A stretch of DNA of 53,651 nt, from NCBI GenBank assembly GCA_902581795.1, contig CACHPL010000004.1, positions 1-53,651 on the forward strand, in the 5' to 3' direction. This document shows positions 1-7,614 of the stretch, piece after piece. The notes below the pieces were generated by a model. It saw only the letters and a list, made by a program, of their open reading frames with translations. It did not search any database and had not been told where the DNA came from. How positions within the stretch are numbered: position 1 is the stretch's first letter; each line of letters begins with the position of its first letter. The DNA is from an uncultured Pelagibacteraceae bacterium. Its GTDB lineage: Bacteria > Pseudomonadota > Alphaproteobacteria > Pelagibacterales > Pelagibacteraceae. The position numbers and the translations under genes were made by a program.

Positions 1-2
1 AT

Positions 3-464
3 ATTAATAAAGAAAATTCGTACGAATTTAGTAATATATCGTATTTTAAAAATCAAAAGTGGGAGAAACGAAAAATTGATCCTTTAATACAAATTTATAG
101 TCTACAGAAAAAAATTAAAAATAAATGTAAAATTGAGTATGCGGGTAATTTTACTTTTGATGCCTTCTATTTTATTGCTCTCGAGTCTAAAAATATTCAT
201 ATTGTTCCAATGATTAGGGCAGGGGACTTCGATAAATCTGCTGTGCAAGAACAATTCTTTAAAGACGGGTCTTTTTTAATTAAAATCAATAACGAATTAG
301 TGAATGAAAACATAATTTTATTAATTAGTGAAAATAATTATTTCTTTGATGGTTCGAAACTTATTTTTAATAATAATTATACCCAAAAGGAAATCTCTCT
401 TAATATAAATAAAGAAAAGCCTGATATATTAAGGCTATATTATCCAAAAATTTGTTTAAATTAA
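3..464 (+). CDS. C-terminal part of an unrecognised protein, cut by the left edge
   Basis: The frame is open from the first complete codon at position 3 to the TAA at 462-464, giving 153 residues, so the true start lies left of the window. The ATG at 210 is in this frame but the same coding character continues upstream of it, so I treat it as internal. The visible part is rich in Asn, Ile and Lys, has no obvious membrane segment and carries no motif I recognise. Its last four bases overlap the 3' end of the convergent integrase gene. I assign no function; it may belong to the same accessory segment as the integrase. Confidence 0.6.
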   Translation: MNKENSYEFSNISYFKNQKWEKRKIDPLIQIYSLQKKIKNKCKIEYAGNFTFDAFYFIALESKNIHIVPMIRAGDFDKSAVQEQFFKDGSFLIKINNELVNENIILLISENNYFFDGSKLIFNNNYTQKEISLNINKEKPDILRLYYPKICLN

Positions 465-1375
465 ATTTTGATTTTATTCAAAGCGTTGTTTTTGAATAAG
501 TTTGCTTCTTTTATGTATCTTCTAACCATTTGAGTGGTTTTGTGGCCCGTCATTGCCATAATACTTCGTTCTTCGGCTCCCTGTTCAGCTGTGGAGGTTG
601 CAAAACCTGATCTTAAGCTATGACCTGAATATTTATTTTTATCTAAACCTGCTTTTGCGGCATATTTTTTTATTGTAAGGGCTACATTCTTATCAGACAT
701 ATCAAAAATTTTTCCAGATTTAATTTGTCTTTCCTCAATCCATTTTCTCAAAGATACTACAGGACAATACTCGTGGTTAGAAAAATATGGTATCCCTTTG
801 GTCATACCTTCTCCTGATTGATCCGTTTTTGATCTCCTTACGAAGATTTTGACACCCTCTGATACGAACTCAATATCTTCATAAACTATTTCTACAAGCT
901 CTGATCTCCTAAAGCCGCCTGCAAACCCAATTAAAATTAATGCTTTATTTTTAGCTCTATTTTTTTGATTTTTATCTTGATTTATTACATTAATAATTAT
1001 TTTTAAATCATTGATTAATATAGGTTTTTTTGCTTTTTGATAGGTTCCATTAACCCTTTTAATTCCAAGTAAATTTTCAGTGATTATTGGGTGTTTTGTA
1101 TCTAAATAATGCCCATTTAGCTTATGAATTATGCTAATTGAGGCCAATCTTCTTTTCAAAGTACTGAATTTAGATGTTTTTGAAAGGTGCGTGAGGTATA
1201 TAGAGACTACTTTCGGTTCAGAGGGCATACACTTAAGCCCATTCTTCTCGCAGAATAAAGCAAAATCTCTAAAATCAGCTTTATATGCTCTTAAAGTATT
1301 GTTGGCCTTAGAACTTCTTAGGTTCTTTAAAGTTTCTAATTCTAAGCTTTTAACATCAGTAACCAAATCATTCAT
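461..1375 (-). CDS. Tyrosine recombinase / phage-type integrase
   Basis: A site-specific DNA recombinase with a SAM-like core-binding N-terminal domain and a C-terminal catalytic domain. Counted from the upstream ATG at 1420, the active-site set is complete: Arg171 in GGFRRSELVEI, Lys198 in RRSKTD, His267 and Arg270 in SGHSLRSG, His293 in MTGHKT, and the nucleophile Tyr302 in VRRYI. I start at the ATG at 1375 (304 residues) because a strong promoter (1406-1434) overlaps the ATG at 1420 and would begin transcription downstream of it. A 9-7-9 inverted repeat (1380-1404) lies between promoter and start. The gene is divergent from the cupin gene and convergent with the partial gene on its left. 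No tRNA lies beside it, so the integration target is not evident. It could be a remnant of a prophage or island, or a domesticated recombinase. Confidence 0.9.
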   Translation of the reverse strand: MNDLVTDVKSLELETLKNLRSSKANNTLRAYKADFRDFALFCEKNGLKCMPSEPKVVSIYLTHLSKTSKFSTLKRRLASISIIHKLNGHYLDTKHPIITENLLGIKRVNGTYQKAKKPILINDLKIIINVINQDKNQKNRAKNKALILIGFAGGFRRSELVEIVYEDIEFVSEGVKIFVRRSKTDQSGEGMTKGIPYFSNHEYCPVVSLRKWIEERQIKSGKIFDMSDKNVALTIKKYAAKAGLDKNKYSGHSLRSGFATSTAEQGAEERSIMAMTGHKTTQMVRRYIKEANLFKNNALNKIKI

Positions 1376-1379
1376 ATAT

Positions 1380-1404
1380 TTCCGATAACCATAAATTATC
1401 GGAA
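1380..1404. repeat. Perfect inverted repeat, 9-bp arms with 7-bp spacer, at the integrase 5' end
   Basis: Arms TTCCGATAA (1380-1388) and TTATCGGAA (1396-1404) flank the spacer CCATAAA. The geometry matches a tyrosine-recombinase core site (two 9-13 bp arms around a 6-8 bp crossover region), and it sits immediately 5' of the recombinase gene, just downstream of that gene's -10 box. It may be the crossover core of an attachment site, an integrase-binding operator for autoregulation, or both. The repeat itself is directly visible; its function is inferred. Confidence 0.6.
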
Positions 1405-1405
1405 C

Positions 1406-1434
1406 AATATAAATAATCATTTTTCAGATGTCAA
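1406..1434 (-). promoter_or_regulatory. Sigma70-type promoter of the integrase gene
   Basis: On the minus strand a perfect -35 TTGACA (1429-1434) is followed by a 17-nt spacer and a -10 TATATT (1406-1411). Predicted transcription starts near 1399, inside the inverted repeat, which leaves about 24 nt before the ATG at 1375 and excludes the ATG at 1420 as start. Confidence 0.6.
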
Positions 1435-1449
1435 GCTTTGATTTATTAT
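1421..1449 (+). promoter_or_regulatory. Candidate promoter of the cupin gene
   Basis: -35-like TTTTCA (1421-1426), 17-nt spacer, -10 TATTAT (1444-1449). The predicted start near 1456 is almost at the ATG (1458), giving a near-leaderless mRNA. It overlaps the divergent integrase promoter, so the two would compete for polymerase. Confidence 0.4.
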
Positions 1450-1457
1450 AGAGAATT

Positions 1458-1853
1458 ATGCTTTTTAAGAATCGTAAACGTGTAGTTTTAGACAGAGGTC
1501 CTAGTTGGCCTGATTACGATAAGGCTGAGCCGTTTATGGTTCGTTATTATCCTTTATTTCGGAAAAGACCTAAATGGTTCCCTTTCAATATCTTCATTCA
1601 TAAGATCTTAAAGAGTGATAGAGGTGATCTACATGACCATTATTGGTCGTATTTTACGATCATACTTAAAGGAGGTTATTGGGAAACTAGAGAAAGAGGT
1701 ACTTTTTGGAGGGGTCCTGGGTATATGGGCTTCAGAAAAGGCACTGATAGACACAGCTTAAGGATACCTGAGGGAAAACCAACATGGACCTTAATATTAG
1801 TAGGACCAAACAAGGGTTCTAAAAAATACTCTAGGTATCAAAAAAACACCTAA
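1458..1853 (+). CDS. Small cupin-like protein (131 aa)
   Basis: Likely a single-domain RmlC-like cupin. The central block DLHDHYWSYFTIILKGGYWE carries the His-x-His pair of cupin motif 1, followed by a Gly-rich turn, the segment GPGYMGFRKGTDRHSLRI with a further His, and a terminal beta strand TWTLILVG. These histidines could bind a metal, but no substrate can be named. Proteins of this size and type occur in phages and in accessory regions, which fits its position divergent from an integrase. An AT-only stem with a CCC loop (1851-1869) starts at the stop codon. The fold call is by motif; any phage origin is inference. Confidence 0.65.
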   Translation: MLFKNRKRVVLDRGPSWPDYDKAEPFMVRYYPLFRKRPKWFPFNIFIHKILKSDRGDLHDHYWSYFTIILKGGYWETRERGTFWRGPGYMGFRKGTDRHSLRIPEGKPTWTLILVGPNKGSKKYSRYQKNT

Positions 1854-2271
1854 AATAGCCCCTATTTTACCCCTAAAAACCCTTATTTTTCAACGTTTTT
1901 TGCAATCTGAAGGTGTATTTAGCTAGAAAACCTTGTTTTAAGCCCTCTATATGACCCCATATGAACAAACGTTAAAAATTGACCTATATATGGCCCATTA
2001 ATCGCTATATTCTGATACTGCAATGCTCATTAATTATTATCATTACTGGTTAATTAAAATCCTATTTTTGTGTCTATTTTTCTTAATATTCTTCACTTTT
2101 AATATTTATTTTTTACCCTATTAGCTCTAATAATTTTTTCTATGAAAAAAAACCATATAAATCAACGTTTTTTGTACATATATAATCAAATACATAAATT
2201 ATTCAATAAAAACAGTGATATAAACATATTAATTAAAGTAATACTTTAATATATAGGTCAATAATACTTAC
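1854..2271. other. 418-bp gap, the longest non-coding stretch of the window
   Basis: No gene or RNA is recognisable. It begins with a weak stem (TAAAATAG-CCC-CTATTTTA, 1851-1869) overlapping the cupin stop, which may end that transcript. The 13-mer TCAACGTTTTTTG occurs twice in direct orientation (1890-1902 and 2162-2174). An 8-bp AT-rich inverted repeat (2232-2239 and 2243-2250) sits 22 bp beyond the stop of the AEC permease gene and could be a weak terminator for the minus-strand operon. A 35-codon frame at 2142-2249 is not credible. The stretch could be the decayed border of an inserted element. Confidence 0.5.
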
Positions 2272-3171
2272 TTAATTAAAAAACCTTAAAGATAAATAGA
2301 CAACTATTGGAATGGTAATAAATGACATGAGAGTCGATGAAACAATAACACTTGCTATATTATCGACTGCCCTCTTCTTAGAATACATTGAACCAACTAA
2401 ATAAGTAAGAACAGCGCTAGGCATAGCTGATTGAATAAGAAGAACTCCAGCCATAAAACCGGTTAATCCAAGGAATTTGATTAAAGTAAAACCAATTATA
2501 GGTCCTAATACTACTCTTACAGCACCAAGTATAGCTGCATGAGACCACGAAACAACTTTTAACCTTGTTAAAGCAACCCCCAACGCCATTAAAACTAAAA
2601 ATATTGTAGTGTAGGTCAATAAAAAAGTAGTATTTTCTAAATAACCAGGAACAGGCCAATCAAAATATAAAAATAATACAGCAGCAATAATTCCATAAAT
2701 AGGTCCGTTTTTGATCAAAATGCTTAAGGAGAATTTTTTACTTGCTAAGAAAATTCCAATTGTAAAATGGAATAATATTATGACAGAAGCAATGGCAGAG
2801 GCTACTCCAAGTCCAGCTGTACCATAAGCAAATAAACAAATCGGTACACCCATGTTACCTGTATTAGGTAAAAATAACGGAGGAAGTTCAGTAACAGGGT
2901 CTTTTTTTAAAAAAATTAAAAAAAAGAAACCTATAAAAGCAAAGGCACCTAAAATTACCACAGCATAAATGAAATATTCAATAAAAATTTCTAAGGTTAC
3001 ACCAGTTGTTGTTATTGTGTAAAATATCATAGCTGGAGTTCCAATAGTTCCAGCAAAATTTGTTATAAATTTAGTATTAAATTTTGAGTCTTTTTTTCCA
3101 ATATAATATCCAATTCCAATTATGAAGAATACGGGAAAAAGAACATCGATGAGTTTAAGGTAGAGCACCAT
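2272..3171 (-). CDS. AEC-family (auxin efflux carrier type) permease
   Basis: An inner-membrane secondary transporter of about ten helices and 299 residues, the usual length of the AEC (Mem_trans) family. The two-repeat architecture is visible: an N-terminal half beginning LKLIDVLFPVFFIIGIGYYI with GTIGTPAMIFY, a PNTGNMGVPICLFAYG loop typical of the family, and a C-terminal half ending in AMPSAVLTYLVGSMY. Characterised members export or exchange small organic acids such as malate or malonate, but the substrate here cannot be read from sequence. It is the last gene of the DMSP-degradation run and overlaps the sbmA stop by 1 bp. Export of an acid intermediate of that pathway is a possible but unproven role. 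Confidence 0.85.
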   Translation of the reverse strand: MVLYLKLIDVLFPVFFIIGIGYYIGKKDSKFNTKFITNFAGTIGTPAMIFYTITTTGVTLEIFIEYFIYAVVILGAFAFIGFFFLIFLKKDPVTELPPLFLPNTGNMGVPICLFAYGTAGLGVASAIASVIILFHFTIGIFLASKKFSLSILIKNGPIYGIIAAVLFLYFDWPVPGYLENTTFLLTYTTIFLVLMALGVALTRLKVVSWSHAAILGAVRVVLGPIIGFTLIKFLGLTGFMAGVLLIQSAMPSAVLTYLVGSMYSKKRAVDNIASVIVSSTLMSFITIPIVVYLSLRFFN

Positions 3172-4175
3172 TAAACTCTTACATCAGATTTTCTAGGTTT
3201 ACTCAAGGGTTTATTAAATTTTATAGCTTTTTCAAATTCATTAAGACGTTTGTAAATAGATCTCAACTCCGTAATTCTTGTCCAATTTTGTAAAAATAAT
3301 GAAAAACTACTTTGAACTTCCCTAAAAGCACTGGATGTTTGTATTAAAATACCAAGAGTCATTGCTCCAGTAAATAAACCAGGACCCATCAATACATAGG
3401 GAACTATAATCATAGATTGATTATACATTATTAACCAAAGGTCAAAATAACCATAATGTAAAAAAAGTCTGTGATAGTTAAATTTTATACCTGTAAATAG
3501 CTCTAAAATAGTTGGTGGTTTAACATAATTTTTTCTGTCGTCCTCTCCATATACTAGCTCTTTTCGAAAGGCAGCTTCTACTTTTTGATTATTATATTCA
3601 AGACCAGGTAATTTAATACCAACTAACCAACTTATAACCAAACCTCCTAAACTGGCGGTTAAAGAAACCCACACTAATGAGCCGGATATATCTTTAAAAA
3701 AAGGGATAACAACATTAGATGATAGTCCCCACAAAATAGGTATAAATGCAATTAGCAGCATTATTGCTCGTACCACCTGTAATCCTAAACTTTCAACTAT
3801 TTTGGCGAAATTCATACAGTCTTCTTGTATTCTTTGAGAGGCCCCTTCAACTTTAGCATCAATTTTTCTCCAATAAGGCATATAAGAGAAAGTCATTGCC
3901 TCTCTCCATCTAAAAGCCCAAAGTCTTGTGAAATAATTGGTGACCGTATAAATAATTACGTAAGGGATAGCCAATTTCATAAATAATATGAGACCATCAT
4001 AAAATTCTGATATATCTCTTTCAGTGGCTTTTTGAAGAAGATCGTAAAAACCTTTATACCATTCATTAATTTTAACATCTATCCAAGTTTGAGACAAAAG
4101 AGATAAAAAAATAAAAAGTGCGCCGCCCCAAGACCATAAAAGCCACTTTCTTTCAGTAAAAAAACTTCTCCACAT
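3171..4175 (-). CDS. sbmA: SbmA/BacA-family peptide transporter
   Basis: An inner-membrane, proton-driven importer of peptides, related in fold to the membrane domain of ABC exporters but without an ATPase domain. At 334 residues it is shorter than Escherichia coli SbmA (about 406). Family hallmarks visible are FTERKWLLWSWGG near the start, NEWYKGFYDLLQKA, LWAFRWREAMT, the QRIQEDCMNFAKIVESLG block, FTGIKFNYHRLFLHYGYFDL, and the C-terminal RITELRSIYKRLNEFE. Several long hydrophobic helices are evident. It lies 1 bp from the NDUFS4-type gene and overlaps the AEC permease by 1 bp, inside the dmd run. Its relation to DMSP metabolism is unclear. Confidence 0.85.
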   Translation of the reverse strand: MWRSFFTERKWLLWSWGGALFIFLSLLSQTWIDVKINEWYKGFYDLLQKATERDISEFYDGLILFMKLAIPYVIIYTVTNYFTRLWAFRWREAMTFSYMPYWRKIDAKVEGASQRIQEDCMNFAKIVESLGLQVVRAIMLLIAFIPILWGLSSNVVIPFFKDISGSLVWVSLTASLGGLVISWLVGIKLPGLEYNNQKVEAAFRKELVYGEDDRKNYVKPPTILELFTGIKFNYHRLFLHYGYFDLWLIMYNQSMIIVPYVLMGPGLFTGAMTLGILIQTSSAFREVQSSFSLFLQNWTRITELRSIYKRLNEFEKAIKFNKPLSKPRKSDVRV

Positions 4176-4176
4176 A

Positions 4177-4461
4177 TCAGTCTTTCAAAAAATTATCTGC
4201 GTATGATTTAATTATATAATCAGATTTTTTTGGTTCTACCAATTCATAATTAATGTTGTTGTTTTTTGCATATTGGATGGCTTGATCTTTGGAAGAAAAT
4301 TCTAATGTAACCTCGCCCATTGTGTCATCGCTTGACTCCCAACCCATCAAAGGATTTGTTACTTCATGCCTAGTTTCAAATTTTAACAACCAATTTTTTG
4401 ATTTGCCTTTGCCTGACTGCATGGCTGTTTTTGTCGGTATATATATTTTTGCTTTTTTCAT
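4177..4461 (-). CDS. Complex I accessory subunit, NDUFS4 type (ETC complex I conserved region)
   Basis: A 94-residue soluble protein of the family that in mitochondria is NDUFS4, an accessory subunit of the NADH:quinone oxidoreductase peripheral arm; alphaproteobacteria carry short homologues. Family features are the N-terminal KIYIPTKTAMQSGKG, WLLKFE, the NPLMGWESSDDTMGEV core, then LEFSSKDQAIQYAKNNNINY, where the last strand-helix follows. The gene is tucked between dmdA and sbmA with 2-4 bp gaps, far from any other complex I gene in this window. That placement is odd; co-expression with the DMSP genes may be coincidental genome packing. Confidence 0.85.
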   Translation of the reverse strand: MKKAKIYIPTKTAMQSGKGKSKNWLLKFETRHEVTNPLMGWESSDDTMGEVTLEFSSKDQAIQYAKNNNINYELVEPKKSDYIIKSYADNFLKD

Positions 4462-4465
4462 AAAA

Positions 4466-5575
4466 TTACAAAATCGGTAAACTACAAACTATTCCTGAAG
4501 CTAGCCTATCATTTATATTTAATTTGAATTTTTGTGAGTCATTACAATATTTTGACTTAATCATTGCAATACCGACAACTTTTTTGAATTTGGGTGAAAA
4601 AGCAGCAGATCTAAGAAAACCGATAACATTTTCTTTTTCATCTGTAAGTTTTTCCTCTTTTGTTAGATTTATTTCATCTAAATCAATTTTTACACCCATT
4701 ATTTTTTTTTGTACTCCTTTTTTTTTAATCTTTTGAAGAGCTTTTTTTCCTAAATAATCAATTCCATTATCAAGACAAATATATTTATCAAAACCACATT
4801 CAAAAGGATTGTCATTATTATCCATATCGTTACCGTATGAAAGGAGAGCGCCCTCAATTCTTTCAATAGCATTTGGACACCCAGGTTTGATGTTTAACTC
4901 TTTTCCATCTTTCATTAATTGATCATATAATTTTAATCCCGATTCTATATCTTCTATATAAATTTCAAAACCCCCTTGCTTTGAATAACCTGATTTAGAA
5001 ACCATGTGCTTGACTCCTTTGAATTCAAAATAATCATAACTAAAAAATTTTAATTTACCTATGTTGTTTCCAAAAACTTTTTTCATTAAATCTTCGGATT
5101 TTGGTCCTTGAATAGCTAAAGTTGCTATATTTGTTTCGAAAATTTTTACATCTAAATTAAATGAACCAGCTATACCTTTTGCAAAAAATAGCACGTCTGA
5201 ATCGGCAATACAAATACGCCATTTATTTTCATCAATTTTCAAAATCAATGGATCATTTACCATATTTCCCTCTTTATCTATTAAAGGAACGTAGTAACAT
5301 TTTTTAATCTTTGCTCTAGAAAGATCTCTGCACGTCATAAGTTGAATTAGTTTGTATGCATCTTTGCCAATGACCTCAATTTGTCTTTGGACGGTCACAT
5401 CCCATAACTGTACATGATTTTTTAAATGCTCATACTCTGTTTCTACAGATTGAAAAAAAGTCGGTAAAAGCATATGATTATATACAGTGTATCCGCCTAC
5501 TCCATATTTTTCTAATCTTGAAGTAAACGGTGTACTTCTAAGTCTTCTTGTCTTTGAAATCAAAAATTTTTTCAT
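4466..5575 (-). CDS. dmdA: DMSP demethylase (dimethylsulfoniopropionate-dependent, THF-accepting)
   Basis: Cytosolic GcvT-fold methyltransferase that moves one methyl group of DMSP to tetrahydrofolate, giving 3-methylmercaptopropionate and 5-methyl-THF. Its 369 residues match the usual DmdA length. DmdA-like blocks are [20 protein letters not shown] at the N-terminus, [20 protein letters not shown] with [44 protein letters not shown] and [20 protein letters not shown]. Ordinary glycine-cleavage T-proteins differ in these blocks. The assignment is reinforced by dmdB and dmdC in the same operon. It shares 1 bp with the alpha/beta hydrolase upstream. The main alternative is a DmdA-like paralogue of unknown substrate, which the context makes less likely. 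Confidence 0.88.
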   Translation of the reverse strand: MKKFLISKTRRLRSTPFTSRLEKYGVGGYTVYNHMLLPTFFQSVETEYEHLKNHVQLWDVTVQRQIEVIGKDAYKLIQLMTCRDLSRAKIKKCYYVPLIDKEGNMVNDPLILKIDENKWRICIADSDVLFFAKGIAGSFNLDVKIFETNIATLAIQGPKSEDLMKKVFGNNIGKLKFFSYDYFEFKGVKHMVSKSGYSKQGGFEIYIEDIESGLKLYDQLMKDGKELNIKPGCPNAIERIEGALLSYGNDMDNNDNPFECGFDKYICLDNGIDYLGKKALQKIKKKGVQKKIMGVKIDLDEINLTKEEKLTDEKENVIGFLRSAAFSPKFKKVVGIAMIKSKYCNDSQKFKLNINDRLASGIVCSLPIL

Positions 5576-6348
5576 TATTTTAAAAATTTAGCTACTTGCT
5601 CTCTCATTTCAAATGCGTTTTCAAGTATTATCATATGGCCACAATCTTTGATGATATGTGTTTTTGACCCATTAATTAAGCCCGAAAATTCTTTACCTTT
5701 ATCTAGCCTAATCATCTTATCTAATTCCCCAAATATAAAAAAGGTTGGACATTTTATCTTTTTTACACAATTGATTCCGTTCTTATAATTATTGCAAGCT
5801 ATTAAGTCTACTGCCAAAACCTCGCGCACCTCCCTAGAAGAATTCAAGATTTTCTGAAGCGGATTTCCGCCAATAAATTGTTTAGAATAACCATAACCCC
5901 ATTTCATCATTAGATTTATGGACTCAAGATCTCCCGAATTAGCTAAGTCTATCAAACTTTTGTTTACAGGAATTTGATATGAACCGGCTACAAAAATTAA
6001 ATTTTTAATATTATTAGGAAATTTATTTGCATATTCTAATGCCACCAAACAACCTTGTGAGTGTCCTAATATTGTTAAATCTTTAATACCAATGACATTA
6101 ACAACTTTGTTAAGCCAATCAGCCATATCTTCTATTGATTTTAGAGAAGAGCCTTCGGAATTGCCATGACCTGGCAAATCTAGTGCGAAAACATTGTATC
6201 CTTTGTCAGAAAGATACTGATCTGTTAAAGACCAAACAACATGAGATTGGCCGCTTCCATGAAGCAATATGATAGTATGTTTGTTTTTATCGAAAGTTTG
6301 ACCAATGTCGGAAGAAAAAACTTTTTTATTTTCTATTTCAAGAATCAT
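5575..6348 (-). CDS. Alpha/beta hydrolase
   Basis: A 257-residue cytosolic alpha/beta-hydrolase-fold enzyme. Visible are the oxyanion loop LLHGSGQSH, the [13 protein letters not shown] loop, the nucleophile elbow GHSQG, the acid in FIFGELDKM, and the catalytic His in DCGHMIILE near the C-terminus, so the Ser-Asp-His triad looks intact. The substrate is unknown. Its place between the ECHDC3-like gene (4-bp overlap) and dmdA (1-bp overlap) suggests a role in the DMSP/methylmercaptopropionate pathway, for example as an ester or thioester hydrolase, but this is inference from context only. Confidence 0.85.
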   Translation of the reverse strand: MILEIENKKVFSSDIGQTFDKNKHTIILLHGSGQSHVVWSLTDQYLSDKGYNVFALDLPGHGNSEGSSLKSIEDMADWLNKVVNVIGIKDLTILGHSQGCLVALEYANKFPNNIKNLIFVAGSYQIPVNKSLIDLANSGDLESINLMMKWGYGYSKQFIGGNPLQKILNSSREVREVLAVDLIACNNYKNGINCVKKIKCPTFFIFGELDKMIRLDKGKEFSGLINGSKTHIIKDCGHMIILENAFEMREQVAKFLK

Positions 6349-7154
6349 TTATCTTGCCAGCTAGGATTTCTTTTGTTTATAAAAGCATCTATTCCCTCTT
6401 CAGCATCTATCTTAAGCATATTCTCAACCATAACATTAGACGCATAATCATAAGCTTCTGATAAGTTCATGTTTATTTGATTGTAAAAAGCTTGTTTGCC
6501 AATTTTTAATGTCATAGATGATTTCTTTGAAATTTTTAATGCTTTTTCTAAAACAATATTTTTAAGATCATTATCATTTATTACCTCATTAATTAAACCA
6601 ATTTCAGCTGCTTTTTCAGAAGTAATTAAATCTCCATTTAATAACATTTCCATAGAATGTTTGTTTGATACAGTTCTTGATAAAGCAACCATTGGTGTAG
6701 AACAAAATAAACCGATATTAACACCTGGTGTTGCGTATCTAGATGATTTTCCGCCGTATGCTAAATCACAACTTGCAACTAATTGACAGCCGGCAGCAGT
6801 AGCGGTGCCTGCAACTTCTGCAATAATAGGTTTTGGATTATTAATAATAGATTGCATAAGTTTAGAACATTTTAACATCACTTTCTTAAAATAGTCCCTA
6901 CCTTTATCAGAATTCTTACGTCCTTTTTTTAATTGCTTTAAATCATGGCCTGCTGAAAATGTTCTTCCCTCGGCAGATATAATAATCACTCTTATGAATT
7001 TATTTGTCACAGATTTATCCAAAATTGCTTGTATATCTGACATCATTTCCTCTGATAAAACATTATGTTGTGATGGGTTGTTTAATGTAAGACGAAGAAT
7101 GCTGTCAGAGTGAACTGATGTTTTAACCAATTGATTATTATTAACACCTTTCAT
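6345..7154 (-). CDS. Crotonase-fold protein, ECHDC3-like, lacking both hydratase glutamates
   Basis: A 269-residue enoyl-CoA hydratase/isomerase superfamily member. The N-terminal LTLNNPSQHNVLSEEMM and the oxyanion-forming AEGRTFSAGHDLKQL segments are typical, and AGTATAAGCQLVASCD plus ATPGVNIGLFCSTP are the signature of the ECHDC3 subfamily. At the positions of the two catalytic glutamates of enoyl-CoA hydratase (20 residues apart) it has Gln124 and Gly144. It therefore probably cannot hydrate methylthioacryloyl-CoA by the standard mechanism, although it occupies the operon place where a DmdD/AcuH-type hydratase would be expected. It may bind CoA esters or catalyse another crotonase-family reaction. 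Confidence 0.85.
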   Translation of the reverse strand: MKGVNNNQLVKTSVHSDSILRLTLNNPSQHNVLSEEMMSDIQAILDKSVTNKFIRVIIISAEGRTFSAGHDLKQLKKGRKNSDKGRDYFKKVMLKCSKLMQSIINNPKPIIAEVAGTATAAGCQLVASCDLAYGGKSSRYATPGVNIGLFCSTPMVALSRTVSNKHSMEMLLNGDLITSEKAAEIGLINEVINDNDLKNIVLEKALKISKKSSMTLKIGKQAFYNQINMNLSEAYDYASNVMVENMLKIDAEEGIDAFINKRNPSWQDK

Positions 7155-7157
7155 AAA

Positions 7158-7607
7158 TTAATTAATTTTAACCTTAACTTCCTTTGAGAGTGAGTTTGAA
7201 ATAAAGCAATACCGATGAGCTCTATCTTGTACTTCCTTCATTTTTGAAACATCGACAGAAAAATTATTTGAAAACTCTACTTTGGGATTAAGTTCAATTT
7301 CAGTAACAGACATCAATCCCTTAAGATTTTTTCCTAGTGTTGCTATCGCTGTATCTTTGTAGGTCTTAACGGGCCATTTCATTTTAGCTGCCAGGGCCAA
7401 GAAAGTCATCATATGACAGCTACTTAAAGATGCTGCCAGTGTTTGTTCGGGATTCGTATTTAATTCATTACCTCTCCAATCTGGAGCGGAATCTGCAACG
7501 ATTTTGGTGTTAGATGTAAATGTTATTTCATGTTGATTTGAATACTTGCCTGGGACTAGTTCTCCATTTTCAAGTTTCCAAATAAGATCGATTGATATTT
7601 TTGACAT
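7158..7607 (-). CDS. OsmC-family peroxiredoxin-like protein
   Basis: 149 residues with the OsmC/Ohr fold. The two redox-active cysteines are present: Cys64 in AASLSSCHMMTFL and Cys134 in RAHRYCFISN. The upstream PDWRGNELNTNPEQ block is also typical of the family. OsmC/Ohr proteins reduce organic hydroperoxides using thiols. In this operon, which should generate methanethiol, it could protect against thiol-derived oxidants or handle a sulfur intermediate, but that link is contextual inference. Spacing is 7 bp from dmdB upstream and 3 bp from the ECHDC3-like gene downstream. Confidence 0.88.
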   Translation of the reverse strand: MSKISIDLIWKLENGELVPGKYSNQHEITFTSNTKIVADSAPDWRGNELNTNPEQTLAASLSSCHMMTFLALAAKMKWPVKTYKDTAIATLGKNLKGLMSVTEIELNPKVEFSNNFSVDVSKMKEVQDRAHRYCFISNSLSKEVKVKIN

Positions 7608-7614
7608 ATCTGAA

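Noticed and set aside
1380-1404. Inverted repeat as a chromosomal dif site
   Set aside because: The inner ATAA...TTAT resembles dif, but the spacer is 7 rather than 6 bp, the outer arms do not match dif, and it lies at an integrase promoter.
2142-2249. 35-codon ATG frame in the large gap, beginning MKKNHINQRFLY
   Set aside because: Short, AT-driven composition, no ribosome binding site, contains one of the 13-mer repeats and the 8-bp inverted repeat; no sign of coding.
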